This document shows positions 1 through 8,864 of a DNA stretch of 64,000 nucleotides, piece after piece. A program made the position numbers and the translations under genes. Source of the DNA: Halomonas sp. Bachu 37. Its GTDB lineage: Bacteria > Pseudomonadota > Gammaproteobacteria > Pseudomonadales > Halomonadaceae. Below the pieces are notes generated by a model. It did not search any database. It had not been told where the DNA came from and saw only the letters and a program-made list of their open reading frames with translations. The stretch spans positions 2,294,001 to 2,358,000 of the forward strand of contig NZ_CP137552.1 in the NCBI RefSeq assembly GCF_039691755.1, given 5' to 3'. Positions within the stretch are counted from its first letter, which is position 1. Each line of letters starts with the position of its first letter.

Positions 1-881
1 GACACGCCGCCGGCGCGGCCAGTAAAGCGACGGAACTGGCTCAGGGTGCGCTTGTCGGGCGGTATTTCTTCCGCCAGGCCGTAATCCGCATTGCGGATAT
101 GCTCGAAAAACGCCTTGGGCTGCTGCTCGTCCACCAGGCTGGAAAGCTCCTCCAGAGTGATCGGCTCGCCACGGCGCAGCTGCTCGTCGGCGTACTCCAC
201 CAGCGTATCGGTCTTTTCGCGACTGGTGGCGTCGTCGTAGTCCTCCTGCTTGACATAGTCGCTGAAGGCCTTGAGCAGGGTACGGGTCTCGCTGGGCGCA
301 TCGATGCCCTCCTCCACCCCCAGCAGTTCGGCGACGGCTTCGGCCAGTTTCTTGCCGCCGCGATCCTTGAGAAACGAGACGTACTGAGTGCCGGGTGCGT
401 TCGCCTGCCACTGGCTGAGGTTGACTCGCGCCGCCAGGGAGAAGCGCCCCAGATTGAGCTGGGCGGCAGGCACCGCACGATGCTCGGCGTCGATACCCAC
501 GCCTTCGCGCTGATGCACCAACGCCAGGTTGAGGGTCTCGGTATCGCCCTGGCGGCTATGGGAAAAGATCAGGTAACCACTTACCGAAAGTTGCTCCGCC
601 AGGAGGGTACACAGGCGCTCCGCCACCTCGCGGGTGATGGTCGCGAAGTCCCGCTCGCCCTGGTGATACCGCGCCAGCCAGGCCGGGAACGGGCTACTCG
701 CGCCCTCTTCGGCAAACCGGCCCCAGCCCTTGGGCTTGGTGTTGTAGGCATCGTTCAACGTGGCGACCAGCTCCGCCATCGCCTCGCTTTCGGCATGCTC
801 CGTGCTTGCCGGTGTCAGTATCAGGCGGTCGCCTTCGGGGCTGGGGTCGAGCCGGTGGACGATGCTATGCAGTAGCGGCAT
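1..881 (-). CDS. ndpA: Nucleoid-associated protein NdpA/YejK, C-terminus cut by window edge
   Basis: The reverse strand from an ATG at 881 is open to the window edge (293 codons). The N-terminus starts MPLLHSIVHRLDP and the visible end reads LSQFRRFTGRAGGV, both typical of the 37-kDa nucleoid-associated protein family (about 335 residues), so roughly 40 residues are missing beyond the edge. The family is a DNA-binding, nucleoid-localised protein of loosely defined function. A long plus-strand open frame over the same region is only a codon-bias shadow. The next gene downstream of its promoter side, the ABC permease at 936, is on the same strand 55 bp away. Confidence 0.9.
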   Translation of the reverse strand, partial: MPLLHSIVHRLDPSPEGDRLILTPASTEHAESEAMAELVATLNDAYNTKPKGWGRFAEEGASSPFPAWLARYHQGERDFATITREVAERLCTLLAEQLSVSGYLIFSHSRQGDTETLNLALVHQREGVGIDAEHRAVPAAQLNLGRFSLAARVNLSQWQANAPGTQYVSFLKDRGGKKLAEAVAELLGVEEGIDAPSETRTLLKAFSDYVKQEDYDDATSREKTDTLVEYADEQLRRGEPITLEELSSLVDEQQPKAFFEHIRNADYGLAEEIPPDKRTLSQFRRFTGRAGGV

Positions 882-935
882 GAAAAATCTCGTGCAGTGT
901 GGAAAAGGACAACGCAGCAGCGGCGACCGGCCGCC

Positions 936-1697
936 TTACGGCTTGAGACGATAACCGGTGCGAAATATCCAGGTGATGACGCCCAGGCACAGGGCCAGAA
1001 ACACCACGATCATGCCGACACTGGCGACCAGGCTGACATCGCTGATGCCGTAGAAGCTCCAGCGGAAACCGCTGACCAGGTAGACCACCGGATTGGCCAG
1101 GGTCACGCCTTGCCAGAAAGGCGGCAGCATGTCGATGGAGTAGAAGCTGCCGCCGAGAAATGTCAGTGGGGTGATCACCAGCAGCGGCACCAGCTGCAAC
1201 TTATCGAAGCCGTCCGCCCAGATACCGATGATGAATCCCAGCAGGCTGAAGGTGACGGCGGTGAGTACCAGAAAGGTGAGCATCCATATCGGGTGGGCGA
1301 TTTCCAGCGGGACGAACAATCCCGAGGTGGCTAGGATGATCAGCCCCAGCAGGATCGATTTCGAGGCCGCCGCGCCCACGTAGCCCACCACGATCTCCAG
1401 GTGCGAGATCGGCGCCGAGAGAAGCTCGTAGATGCTGCCGGAAAACTTGGGAAAGAAGATACCGAACGAGGCGTTGGAGACGCTCTGGGTCAGCAGCATC
1501 AGCATGATCAACCCCGGCACGATGAACGCCCCGTAGCTGACGCCGTCGATCTCGCTGATACGCGAGCCGATCGCCGCGCCGAACACCACGAAGTAGAGCG
1601 AGGTGGAAATGACTGGCGAGACGATGCTCTGCAGCAGGGTGCGCCGGGTGCGGGCCATCTCCGCCATGTAGATGGAACGGACGGGGTAGAGATTCAT
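936..1697 (-). CDS. ABC-2 type transporter permease (YadH-like)
   Basis: A 253-residue integral membrane protein with about six hydrophobic segments and the ABC-2 permease pattern ([13 protein letters not shown] near residue 28, then [20 protein letters not shown] near 77). It matches the length and layout of YadH-type permeases, which work with a YadG-type ATPase as an exporter in the inner membrane. Its ATG overlaps the TGA of the ATPase gene by 4 bp (1694-1697), so the two are translationally coupled. The substrate cannot be read from the sequence. Confidence 0.9.
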   Translation of the reverse strand: MNLYPVRSIYMAEMARTRRTLLQSIVSPVISTSLYFVVFGAAIGSRISEIDGVSYGAFIVPGLIMLMLLTQSVSNASFGIFFPKFSGSIYELLSAPISHLEIVVGYVGAAASKSILLGLIILATSGLFVPLEIAHPIWMLTFLVLTAVTFSLLGFIIGIWADGFDKLQLVPLLVITPLTFLGGSFYSIDMLPPFWQGVTLANPVVYLVSGFRWSFYGISDVSLVASVGMIVVFLALCLGVITWIFRTGYRLKP

Positions 1698-2641
1698 GCG
1701 CGCTCCTTGACCAGGTCGACGAAGATATCCTCAAGCGAGCTCTGACGGGTGTGCAGGTCCTTGAAACCGACATCGGCGGCGCCGAGTGCCGCCAGCAGCG
1801 CCGAGATGCCGCTGCCCTCGCTACCTTCGCTGCTTTCGCGGCTGGCCTCGTAGGTGTAGATCAACTCGCAGCCATCGGCGGAAAGCTGCAGATCGAAGGC
1901 GGCCAGGGACGCCGGCACGCGTTCCAGCGGTTGGTGGAGGTGCAGGGTCAGCTGCTTGCTGCCGAGCTTGCGCATCAGCGTGGCTTTCTCCTCCACCAGG
2001 ACGAGCTCGCCGCGATTGATCACGCCGATGCGATCCGCCATCTCCTCGGCTTCTTCGATGTAGTGGGTGGTGAGGATGATGGTCACGCCGTTGTCACGCA
2101 GCTGGCGCACCACCTGCCACATCTCGCGGCGCAGTTCGACGTCCACCCCCGCGGTCGGCTCGTCGAGAAATAGGATGCGTGGCTCGTGGGACAACGCCTT
2201 GGCGATCAGCACCCGGCGCTTCATGCCCCCGGACAGGGTTATCAGGCGGTTGTTGCGCTTGCCCCATAGCGCCAGCGACTTGAGCACACGTTCGATATGC
2301 GCGGGATCGGGCGGCTTGCCGAACAGGCCCCGGCTGAAGCTCACCGTGTTCCACACGGTCTCGAAGGCTTCGTTGGTCAACTCCTGGGGCACCAGGCCGA
2401 TGCGGGAACGGGCGGCGCGATAATCCGCCACGTGGTCGAATCCATCCACCTCCACCCGGCCCTGGGTGGCGTTGACCAGGCCGCAGACCAGGCTGATCAG
2501 GGTGGTCTTGCCGGCCCCGTTGGGGCCCAGCAAGGCGAATATCTCCCCGCGCCGGATCTCCAGGTCGACGTGCTTGAGCGCCTGGAAGCCATCGGCGTAG
2601 GTCTTGTTGAGCCCGCTGATGCGGATGATCGGTTCGCTCAA
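1694..2641 (-). CDS. ABC transporter ATP-binding protein (YadG-like)
   Basis: A 315-residue cytoplasmic ATPase with Walker [10 protein letters not shown] (about residues 39-47), signature LSGGMKRR (about 138), and Walker [13 protein letters not shown]. The C-terminal extension of about 80 residues after the nucleotide-binding domain, with a short acidic/serine stretch ([12 protein letters not shown]), is usual in drug-export type ATPases. It is the first gene of a coupled pair with the permease at 936. It should energise export of an unknown substrate. Confidence 0.92.
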   Translation of the reverse strand: MSEPIIRISGLNKTYADGFQALKHVDLEIRRGEIFALLGPNGAGKTTLISLVCGLVNATQGRVEVDGFDHVADYRAARSRIGLVPQELTNEAFETVWNTVSFSRGLFGKPPDPAHIERVLKSLALWGKRNNRLITLSGGMKRRVLIAKALSHEPRILFLDEPTAGVDVELRREMWQVVRQLRDNGVTIILTTHYIEEAEEMADRIGVINRGELVLVEEKATLMRKLGSKQLTLHLHQPLERVPASLAAFDLQLSADGCELIYTYEASRESSEGSEGSGISALLAALGAADVGFKDLHTRQSSLEDIFVDLVKERA

Positions 2642-2664
2642 GACACTCTCCCGTCACTCACCCG

Positions 2665-2687
2665 ACGCCGTGGCCGGGCCACGGCGT
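2665..2687 (-). terminator. Hairpin downstream of ppiC-like gene
   Basis: A 9-bp GC-rich stem (ACGCCGTGG with CCACGGCGT, 5-nt loop) lies between the stop of the parvulin gene at 2716 and the ABC ATPase start at 2641. No U-tract follows, so it may be only a transcript-stabilising or pausing hairpin. Confidence 0.4.
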
Positions 2688-2715
2688 GCTGGCAAATAGC
2701 ATAGACTGCCAAGGC

Positions 2716-2994
2716 TCAGCTGCGGCTGGTGACTTCCAGCAGATGGTAGCCGAACTGGGTCTTCACCGGGCCATGGACCTGGTTCAACTCGCCGTTGAAG
2801 ACCACGGTATCGAACTCCGGGACCATCTGGCCGGGGCCGAAGCTGCCCAGGTCGCCGCCCTGGCGTCCCGAGGGGCAGGTGGAGTGCTGCTTCGCCGCTT
2901 CGGCGAAATCGCGACCGTTCTCGATCTCCTGCTTGAGGGCGTTGCACTGCTCTTCGCTGTTGACCAGGATGTGACGTGCGCTGGCGCGTGTCAT
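2716..2994 (-). CDS. ppiC: Small parvulin-type peptidyl-prolyl isomerase
   Basis: A 92-residue single-domain parvulin: ASARHILV at the N-terminus, GGDLGSFGPGQMVPEFD in the middle, and TQFGYHLLEV at the C-terminus. This is the full E. coli PpiC size and pattern. It lacks a signal peptide, so a cytoplasmic foldase catalysing cis-trans proline isomerisation is expected. An AGGAG-type ribosome site lies just upstream of the ATG at 2994. It stands alone between the PLD gene and the ABC pair. Confidence 0.93.
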   Translation of the reverse strand: MTRASARHILVNSEEQCNALKQEIENGRDFAEAAKQHSTCPSGRQGGDLGSFGPGQMVPEFDTVVFNGELNQVHGPVKTQFGYHLLEVTSRS

Positions 2995-3134
2995 AGGGAG
3001 GCTCCTTTCTCGTTTTGGTTTTCCAGTTCATTTCCTGCGGCCGGCGGCATTGCCGCCTCGAGTCCCGCCGTGAGAGGCGCGACCCGGACACTGAGTCTAC
3101 CATGGCGCGCCGAACGAACTCCCGCCGCCCGGCA

Positions 3135-4598
3135 TCAAAAGGTGGAAAAGCCGCTGGCCTCCATGAAACGGTAGAGCCAATAGCGCCACCGGGAGTCATC
3201 GGCGTATTGTGGGTACGCCACGCTATAGCGACGCCCCTGCTCGTTGTTCCAGCGGCGCTCGAAGTATGCCGCCACCTCGCGCATGACAGGCGTTTCGTCT
3301 GCGGCCAGCAGGCGCACGCTGGTTTCCAGGTTGAGGTCATCCAAGTTGCGGCGGGTGAAGTTCGCCGACCCCAGGATAAGTTCAGCGTTACCCTGATGGG
3401 ACTGTTTCATCAGCAACTTGTCGTGGCACTGCTCGCCCTGGGTGTCGCACCAGCGCACCGGAACGCCCGCCTCGTGCAGTTCGTGGGCCGCCTGGCGATT
3501 GGGAATGCCGTTCTTCTCCCGGCCGAAGGCAGCCTTGTTGGGATCGAGCAGCACGCGCAGCTCGACACCGCGTTCCTGGGCGGCCTTCAGCGCCTCGATC
3601 AACTCCCGGTGGGCGAGATAGAATACCGCGATATCCAGGCGGTCTCCCGCCTCGCTCGTTTCCACCGCGTACAACAGCGCCTCGCCGATGCGGCCCTCCG
3701 TCAGCACCTGCAACTCCGCATCCGGCGCTTCCTCCCGCGCGGGAGGCGAGGCCGGTCGAGGCGGAATCTCACCGCCGGACATGGCCGCAACGGCACGTTC
3801 GGTCTCGAACAGGTCCCGAGCCGCGGGCCCGGTGAAACGCAAGGCGACGTTGCTATGCAGGCTACTGGCATCGTGGGGATTCGCCGAGGTTACCAGCCCC
3901 ACCCACTCATCGCCCCGGTCGACCACCAGTGTCTTGCGATGGTTGGCGTTGAAGTTGAGTAGCGCCAGGTAGCTGCGCAGGGTGACCTTGTCGGTACCGA
4001 AGATGCTGGGCAGCCAGCCATCATCGGCCGAATTGCCCAACCAGCGGCAGCACAGGTGCCAGAGCCCCGACCAAGTCGGGTTGGAGGCGCGCTGCTGCGT
4101 GAGGTCGGTGAAAATCACCGACACCCCCGCCTCACGCAGCGCGGCGAAATGCTCCGGGGCGATGCCGCCGTAGAAGGTGTTGATAGGGTCGGTGATCACC
4201 ACGATCTCGAGCCCTGGAACCTCCTCGCTGCGCTCGATCAATGCCTGTGTCAGCTGCGAGGCGATCGGCCGATACGGCTGCCCGTCCCCCGCCGTGGCCA
4301 CATCGACCTCGTTGAACAGGAACACATCCAGCACTATCAGCCGCTGCGCCTGGCCGATCAGGCGCAGCATCTCGTCATAGATGGCGTGTTCGAAGCGGCG
4401 TTCGCCCTCGGCGTCGACGAAGGTTTCATCGCTGAAAAACGCCACCTCCTCGGCGGCGCGCAGCGGCATCGGTTCGCCGATACCCGGCGGCAACGGCTTG
4501 TAGACCTGATAGAGCGCCATGGCCAGGTAGGCCGCCAGCGCTATCGCGACCATACCGAGTATCACGCGCTTCCTCCTGGATATCGGCGTAACGGTCAT
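3135..4598 (-). CDS. Membrane-anchored phospholipase D-family protein
   Basis: 487 residues from the ATG at 4598, chosen because that ATG overlaps the TGA of the upstream gene in ATGA; the longer frame to 4712 runs into that gene. One N-terminal membrane segment (about residues 11-31) precedes two PLD halves. The first HKD motif is intact (H220, K222, D227 in NHRKTLVVD). The second has H392 and K394 but Q399 where Asp is expected. This suggests a cardiolipin-synthase or nuclease-like enzyme acting at the membrane outer face; the altered second motif leaves activity uncertain. It is the last gene of a coupled three-gene unit (6891 to 3135). Confidence 0.82.
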   Translation of the reverse strand: MTVTPISRRKRVILGMVAIALAAYLAMALYQVYKPLPPGIGEPMPLRAAEEVAFFSDETFVDAEGERRFEHAIYDEMLRLIGQAQRLIVLDVFLFNEVDVATAGDGQPYRPIASQLTQALIERSEEVPGLEIVVITDPINTFYGGIAPEHFAALREAGVSVIFTDLTQQRASNPTWSGLWHLCCRWLGNSADDGWLPSIFGTDKVTLRSYLALLNFNANHRKTLVVDRGDEWVGLVTSANPHDASSLHSNVALRFTGPAARDLFETERAVAAMSGGEIPPRPASPPAREEAPDAELQVLTEGRIGEALLYAVETSEAGDRLDIAVFYLAHRELIEALKAAQERGVELRVLLDPNKAAFGREKNGIPNRQAAHELHEAGVPVRWCDTQGEQCHDKLLMKQSHQGNAELILGSANFTRRNLDDLNLETSVRLLAADETPVMREVAAYFERRWNNEQGRRYSVAYPQYADDSRWRYWLYRFMEASGFSTF

Positions 4599-5749
4599 GA
4601 GCCATCCTGGCTGAAGACGCCACTGATGGTCATGGCACTGCCAATGGCTCCAAGTGCCCGTTCGTGAGCGCTCACCGCTGCCGGACCCCGGGCGCAGGCC
4701 ACCACTACCCACGCCTGGTTTCTATTTTGAGCCTGGGTTTCATCTTGGACCTGGGTTCGCGGCTCGGCGATACCCGCATCGCAACTGCGCCGGTACTGCG
4801 TACCGGTCTTGTGGGCAAAGCGTATCGACTCGGGAAATCCGGCCTTCAGGCGCTGCTCCCCCGTGGTGGTGAGCCGCATCACCGCGATCAAGGTATCGCG
4901 GCTTATCTCCCGCAGCCCGGCATCGCCGTGATACAGCGCCGCCAGCAGCGCGCCGAAAGCGGAAAGGTGCCCGGTATTGAGCCCTTCGGCTTCATAGGCA
5001 TCGAAGGCGCTGGCGTAGTCGGGCAGGCGCAGGTCGCTCTCGGCCACACCCAGGCGGTCGGCGAAGGCCGCCACACGCGCCGCCAGCGAGCCGGTGCGCC
5101 GCAAGTCGATGAAGTCCATGCCGCTGAGCTCGAACGCCCCGGGATGCAGCTCGCCGTAAAGATGACGGCGCACATCCGCCAGGGTAGTGATACGGCCAAG
5201 GGCTGCGGGGTCGCCCCCGGCTTCGGCCACCATCGCCCGGGCACGCTGGTTGACGGCGTCTTGGCCCACGAGACGTATCAGCAGGTCGGTGGCGGTGTTG
5301 TCGCTATGAGTAAGCATCTGTTCGAGCAGAAAATCGATACGCAGCCGGCTGCCCGGCTCGTGCCAGTTGGTCTCGCCGGCACCATCGATATAATCCTCCC
5401 GGGTGAGGGTCATGCGGTCATCGAGGGAAAACTCCCCGGCTTCGACCCGCGCCAGCACTTCCACCGCCACCGGCACCTTGATCAACGAGGCCAGGTACCA
5501 CGGCTCCCCGGCACGCCACGAAAATGACTCCCCGCTGTGCAGGTCCTCGATATATACCCCTACTTCGCCGCTTAGCTCCGTCTCGACATGAGCAAGCTTG
5601 TCACTAAGGGACTCCTGCCAGGTGCTGCGCTTGTCCACCGCATAAAGCGCATCCGCGCAGACCGGTGCCGCCAGCAACGCAATGCTCAGCGCCACTCCCG
5701 CCCGACGGTGGAACACTGTCGCCATCAGACGCCGTAACCTCACCCTCAT
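4595..5749 (-). CDS. Exported class A beta-lactamase-like serine hydrolase
   Basis: 384 residues with a basic, hydrophobic N-terminus ending near ADA (about residue 34), a probable signal peptide. Catalytic motifs of the penicillin-binding/beta-lactamase fold are present in order: S88-x-x-K91 (ASLIK), S149-D150-N151, and K314-T315-G316. The protein is about 100 residues longer than standard class A enzymes, with an insertion near 200-260 and a Q/T-rich stretch near 330-345. I see no clear omega-loop ExxxN, so a peptidase or transpeptidase-like hydrolase is as likely as a true beta-lactamase. It overlaps both neighbours by 4 bp (ATGA), which ties it to the acyltransferase and PLD. Confidence 0.8.
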   Translation of the reverse strand: MRVRLRRLMATVFHRRAGVALSIALLAAPVCADALYAVDKRSTWQESLSDKLAHVETELSGEVGVYIEDLHSGESFSWRAGEPWYLASLIKVPVAVEVLARVEAGEFSLDDRMTLTREDYIDGAGETNWHEPGSRLRIDFLLEQMLTHSDNTATDLLIRLVGQDAVNQRARAMVAEAGGDPAALGRITTLADVRRHLYGELHPGAFELSGMDFIDLRRTGSLAARVAAFADRLGVAESDLRLPDYASAFDAYEAEGLNTGHLSAFGALLAALYHGDAGLREISRDTLIAVMRLTTTGEQRLKAGFPESIRFAHKTGTQYRRSCDAGIAEPRTQVQDETQAQNRNQAWVVVACARGPAAVSAHERALGAIGSAMTISGVFSQDGS

Positions 5750-6891
5750 TTATTGGCTCCCATCCAGCGTGTCGCAGCAATCCAGCCCGCGGCTCCCACT
5801 ATCAACAGTGCGCTGACGCCCAGCACCTGTGGATAACTGAACGCCTGCCAGCTGGCGAAGACGAAGCGCAGCACCAGAAAGATCAGCACGATATGAAAGA
5901 TGAATGCTTTCAGCGCATCCGTGCCCACCAAGGTAATCGGCTTGAGAGCTCGCGCCAAGGGGCTGCCCCCGGCTAGCGCAAGCGCCAGCAATACCAGAGC
6001 GCCACCCATGCTGAAGAGCATGAAGGAGAGTTTCGGCGGGTGTTTGCCGATATTTCTCGCCACCGCCATCAGCGCGGCATAGACCTCCCCCTGGAACAGC
6101 GCCAGGGCGAAGAAGCCCGCCAGCGCCAGCGCCCCCAGCCCCAAAAGTGCCAGCACCAGGCGACGACGCGTCACGGGATGAAAATAAGTGCGCAGGATGG
6201 CCTCGCCGATCAAAAGGCCCGAGAAGACCAGCGGCGCCCGGCTCAGCTGGCCCCAGGCGTAGTGGTCTTCATGGTCGACCAGCATGGCCTTGAGAATATC
6301 GTTACCGCCGAAATCGAACCCTTGCAACCAGGCCGAAAGCACAACCAGGAGAACGATCACGCCCAGGCGGCTCCATAGCGGCGCCCACGCCCACAGCGGC
6401 AGCACCAGCGGCACCCAGCCCAGGGCGATGGCGTAGAAACCGAGTATTTCCACCCAGATGGCAAAACGCTGGTAAAGCAGCGTCTGCAGGATCTCTTCCG
6501 GCGGGTAGAGCGGCAGCATCTCGATGATGACCAGCGCCTTGTACCAGAACAGTACTTCCAGGGCGCGCAGCCAGAGCTTGAGCCGCCGCTGCTTCCAGCG
6601 CTCGCTCCCGGCATGGGGCAAAAATGCCACCGCCAGGGCGATACCGAAGACCAGGATGAACAGCGACGAGGAAAACTTGGTCAGCAGATGCACCGGCACC
6701 ATGCCCCACTCGGGCACATCGGAAAGCCCCAGCAGCCCGGTTACCGAATGGCTCACTATCATCAAGGCAATGGCGATGCCGCGTGCCAGGTCGATCGCAT
6801 CGATACGCCCCTCGGCACGCGGCAATTGCGGCACTTCCCCCAAGCGCCCTGCCCATGTCGACGCCTTCCTGGCGTTTTCGTCCTCTTCCAT
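5746..6891 (-). CDS. Acyltransferase-like polytopic membrane protein
   Basis: 381 residues from the ATG at 6891, which has GGGAG just upstream. The N-terminus carries the heading RIDAIDLARGIAIALMIVSH, typical of the acyltransferase-3/OpgC/heparan-glucosaminide N-acetyltransferase-like superfamily, followed by about ten hydrophobic segments. Such proteins move acyl groups across or at the inner membrane onto sugars or lipids. It is the first gene of the coupled unit with the serine hydrolase and the PLD-like protein, so envelope modification is a fair inference. The exact subfamily and substrate are not identifiable here. Confidence 0.75.
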   Translation of the reverse strand: MEEDENARKASTWAGRLGEVPQLPRAEGRIDAIDLARGIAIALMIVSHSVTGLLGLSDVPEWGMVPVHLLTKFSSSLFILVFGIALAVAFLPHAGSERWKQRRLKLWLRALEVLFWYKALVIIEMLPLYPPEEILQTLLYQRFAIWVEILGFYAIALGWVPLVLPLWAWAPLWSRLGVIVLLVVLSAWLQGFDFGGNDILKAMLVDHEDHYAWGQLSRAPLVFSGLLIGEAILRTYFHPVTRRRLVLALLGLGALALAGFFALALFQGEVYAALMAVARNIGKHPPKLSFMLFSMGGALVLLALALAGGSPLARALKPITLVGTDALKAFIFHIVLIFLVLRFVFASWQAFSYPQVLGVSALLIVGAAGWIAATRWMGANK

Positions 6892-6907
6892 CAAGCTCCC
6901 GTTATGC

Positions 6908-6951
6908 CATCAATACTCTGGTCATCAATACTCTGGTCATCAATACCCGGT
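6908..6951. repeat. Three-copy 15-bp tandem repeat between dctM and the acyltransferase gene
   Basis: CATCAATACTCTGGT occurs at 6908-6922 and 6923-6937, followed by a degenerate third copy from 6938. The third copy holds the stop codon and last codons of dctM (6940), so the array looks like slippage of the dctM 3' end into the short spacer. Confidence 0.8.
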
Positions 6952-8235
6952 CAGTTGCGGTAGCCAGGTAACCAACCCGGGCAGCGCTATGAGTATTAGA
7001 ATAGTCGCTAACACCGGCAGCAGGAAAGGCAGGATGGCCCTGACGACCTGACCGTAGCGCAGCCGGGTGATGCCCACCATCAGAAACAGCACCGTGCCGA
7101 AAGGCGGCGTGATGACCCCCACCGACAGCGTGATTACCATGACGATACCGAAATGCAGCGGATCGAGACCGGCGGTCAGGGCCGCAGGCACCACGATGGG
7201 AGTGAAGATCAAAATGCTTTCGATCACCGACATGAAGCAGCCGATAAGTAGGAAGAACAGTGCAAAGCAGAGCAGCAGGATGATGGTGGGCATGTCGATA
7301 CCGGCCACCTGTCCGGCCAGTGCCTGGGGGATACCCATGCGCACCAGAATCCAGCCGTAGAAGCTCGATACCGCGATGATCAGCAAGATGACGGCACTGA
7401 ACATCAAGGTACGTCGGAATGCCAGGTAGAGATCGGCCAACTTGAGATCGCGGTAGACCAGCCCGCCCAGGATCACGGCGTACAACGACGCCACCGCCCC
7501 GGCCTCGGTCGGCGAGAAGAAACCACTCCAGATACCTCCGACGATAATCGCCGGCATCAGCAGCGGTAGCACCGCCCGCTTGCCGGTGCGTATCACTTCC
7601 CGCTTGTCGAACGGCGTCGGCGCGGGCATCTTCACCTTGCCGGTGGCGCCCATGATCACGGTCATGCCCATCAGCAGCAGCGCCATGAGAATGCCGGGTA
7701 CCAGACCGGCCATGAACAGGGCGCCGATACTCACGTTGGCCAGCCAGCCGTAGACCACCAGAGCGATGCTCGGCGGCAGGATCGGCCCGATGACACTGGA
7801 AGCGGCGGTGATACCCGCCGAATAGCCCAGGTCGAAACCGCGCTCTTTCATCGCCTTTATCTCGATACTGCCAAGCCCCGCGGCGTCCGCCACCGCCGTG
7901 CCCGACATGGTGGCGAAAATGGAGCTGGCCACCACGTTGGCATGCCCCAGGCCCCCTTTGGTAAACCCTACCAGGGCGGTGGCGAAGTCGAAGATTCGCG
8001 TGGTGGTCGATCCGGTATTCATGATGTTGGCGGCGAGAATGAACAGAGGTATCGCCAGCAGGGTGAAGTTGTTCAGCGTCTGCACCATGCGCAGCGGCAG
8101 CAGCTCGACCGGCAACCCGCCGGTACCGGTGAACACCAAGGCGATGAACGAGGTCGTGCCGATCGCTACCACTACCGGCAAGCCGATGCCCATCAGAACC
8201 AGCAGGCCACCGACGAAAATGAGCAGTTCGGTCAT
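6940..8235 (-). CDS. dctM: TRAP transporter large permease subunit
   Basis: 431 residues, the usual DctM length, with about twelve hydrophobic segments and family stretches such as ANIMNTGSTTTRIFDFA and PPSIALVVYGW. DctM is the ion-coupled membrane subunit of tripartite ATP-independent periplasmic transporters. Its ATG overlaps the stop of dctQ by 4 bp. The C-terminal codons lie in the third copy of a 15-bp repeat. The substrate is unknown, but TRAP systems mostly import carboxylates; the CoA-transferase and lyase genes 3 kb away are possible downstream users. Confidence 0.95.
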   Translation of the reverse strand: MTELLIFVGGLLVLMGIGLPVVVAIGTTSFIALVFTGTGGLPVELLPLRMVQTLNNFTLLAIPLFILAANIMNTGSTTTRIFDFATALVGFTKGGLGHANVVASSIFATMSGTAVADAAGLGSIEIKAMKERGFDLGYSAGITAASSVIGPILPPSIALVVYGWLANVSIGALFMAGLVPGILMALLLMGMTVIMGATGKVKMPAPTPFDKREVIRTGKRAVLPLLMPAIIVGGIWSGFFSPTEAGAVASLYAVILGGLVYRDLKLADLYLAFRRTLMFSAVILLIIAVSSFYGWILVRMGIPQALAGQVAGIDMPTIILLLCFALFFLLIGCFMSVIESILIFTPIVVPAALTAGLDPLHFGIVMVITLSVGVITPPFGTVLFLMVGITRLRYGQVVRAILPFLLPVLATILILIALPGLVTWLPQLTGY

Positions 8236-8777
8236 GTCAGCGACTCCTCTGAGGCTTCGCCCTCGTCGAACCAGTCCACCGGTCCACGGAGGGTTTGCCA
8301 GGCCGCCAGCAGCGCCATACCGGCGAAGCTGAAGAAGACCCCGTAATAGAGATAGCTGAAGCTGATGCCCAGCGAAACACTACGGTTGTTCGCGCTCATG
8401 TCCGACATGATCCAGGCGCCCCACGCGGCAAGGACGAAGAACACGCAGGAAATCAACGTAGTGATGCGATACTGCAGCCCCTTGGCCAGATGCGAGAGCC
8501 GATGGCTGAACAGGTCGACCATCAAATGCTCACCCCGAACCCAGGCCGAAAGCGAGCCAAAGCCGATGGCGTATATCGCCAGCATCGTGGCCACCTCCTC
8601 GGTCCATGGCATCCCCAGGCCCAGCACATCACGAGCCAGCACCGCCGCCACTATCAAGAGCAGGATGGCAGCCAGCAACAGCACACCGAGGGCATCACAG
8701 ACGTGCGCCACCAGGCGTAACAGGATAAAGGCCAGCCGGTCTGGCCACGCTCGGGGTGGTGTCGATACTCCAACCAC
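8232..8777 (-). CDS. dctQ: TRAP transporter small permease subunit
   Basis: 181 residues with four membrane segments and the DctQ pattern WTEEVATMLAIYAIGFGSL. I place the start at the GTG at 8777 because GAGGAG lies six bases upstream; the frame also opens at an ATG at 8852, but the extra 25 residues overlap the terminator hairpin and look non-coding. DctQ is the small membrane partner of DctM, here coupled through ATGA. Confidence 0.9.
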   Translation of the reverse strand: MVGVSTPPRAWPDRLAFILLRLVAHVCDALGVLLLAAILLLIVAAVLARDVLGLGMPWTEEVATMLAIYAIGFGSLSAWVRGEHLMVDLFSHRLSHLAKGLQYRITTLISCVFFVLAAWGAWIMSDMSANNRSVSLGISFSYLYYGVFFSFAGMALLAAWQTLRGPVDWFDEGEASEESLT

Positions 8778-8811
8778 GGGGTTCTCCTCAAAAGCGACAA
8801 AAATACTGCAT

Positions 8812-8843
8812 AAAAAACTACGACGGCCGCAAGGCCGCCGTAG
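8812..8843 (-). terminator. Intrinsic terminator or attenuator between dctP and dctQ
   Basis: On the minus strand an 11-bp stem (CTACGGCGGCC with GGCCGTCGTAG, loop TTGC, one wobble) is followed by six U. It lies just after the dctP stop and before dctQM, which would give more DctP than permease if read-through is partial. Confidence 0.85.
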
Positions 8844-8864
8844 AGAGGTCATGAGAACATGCTG

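Noticed and set aside
99..875. 258-codon plus-strand open frame at the window start
   Set aside because: Antisense to the clear NdpA/YejK frame on the minus strand.
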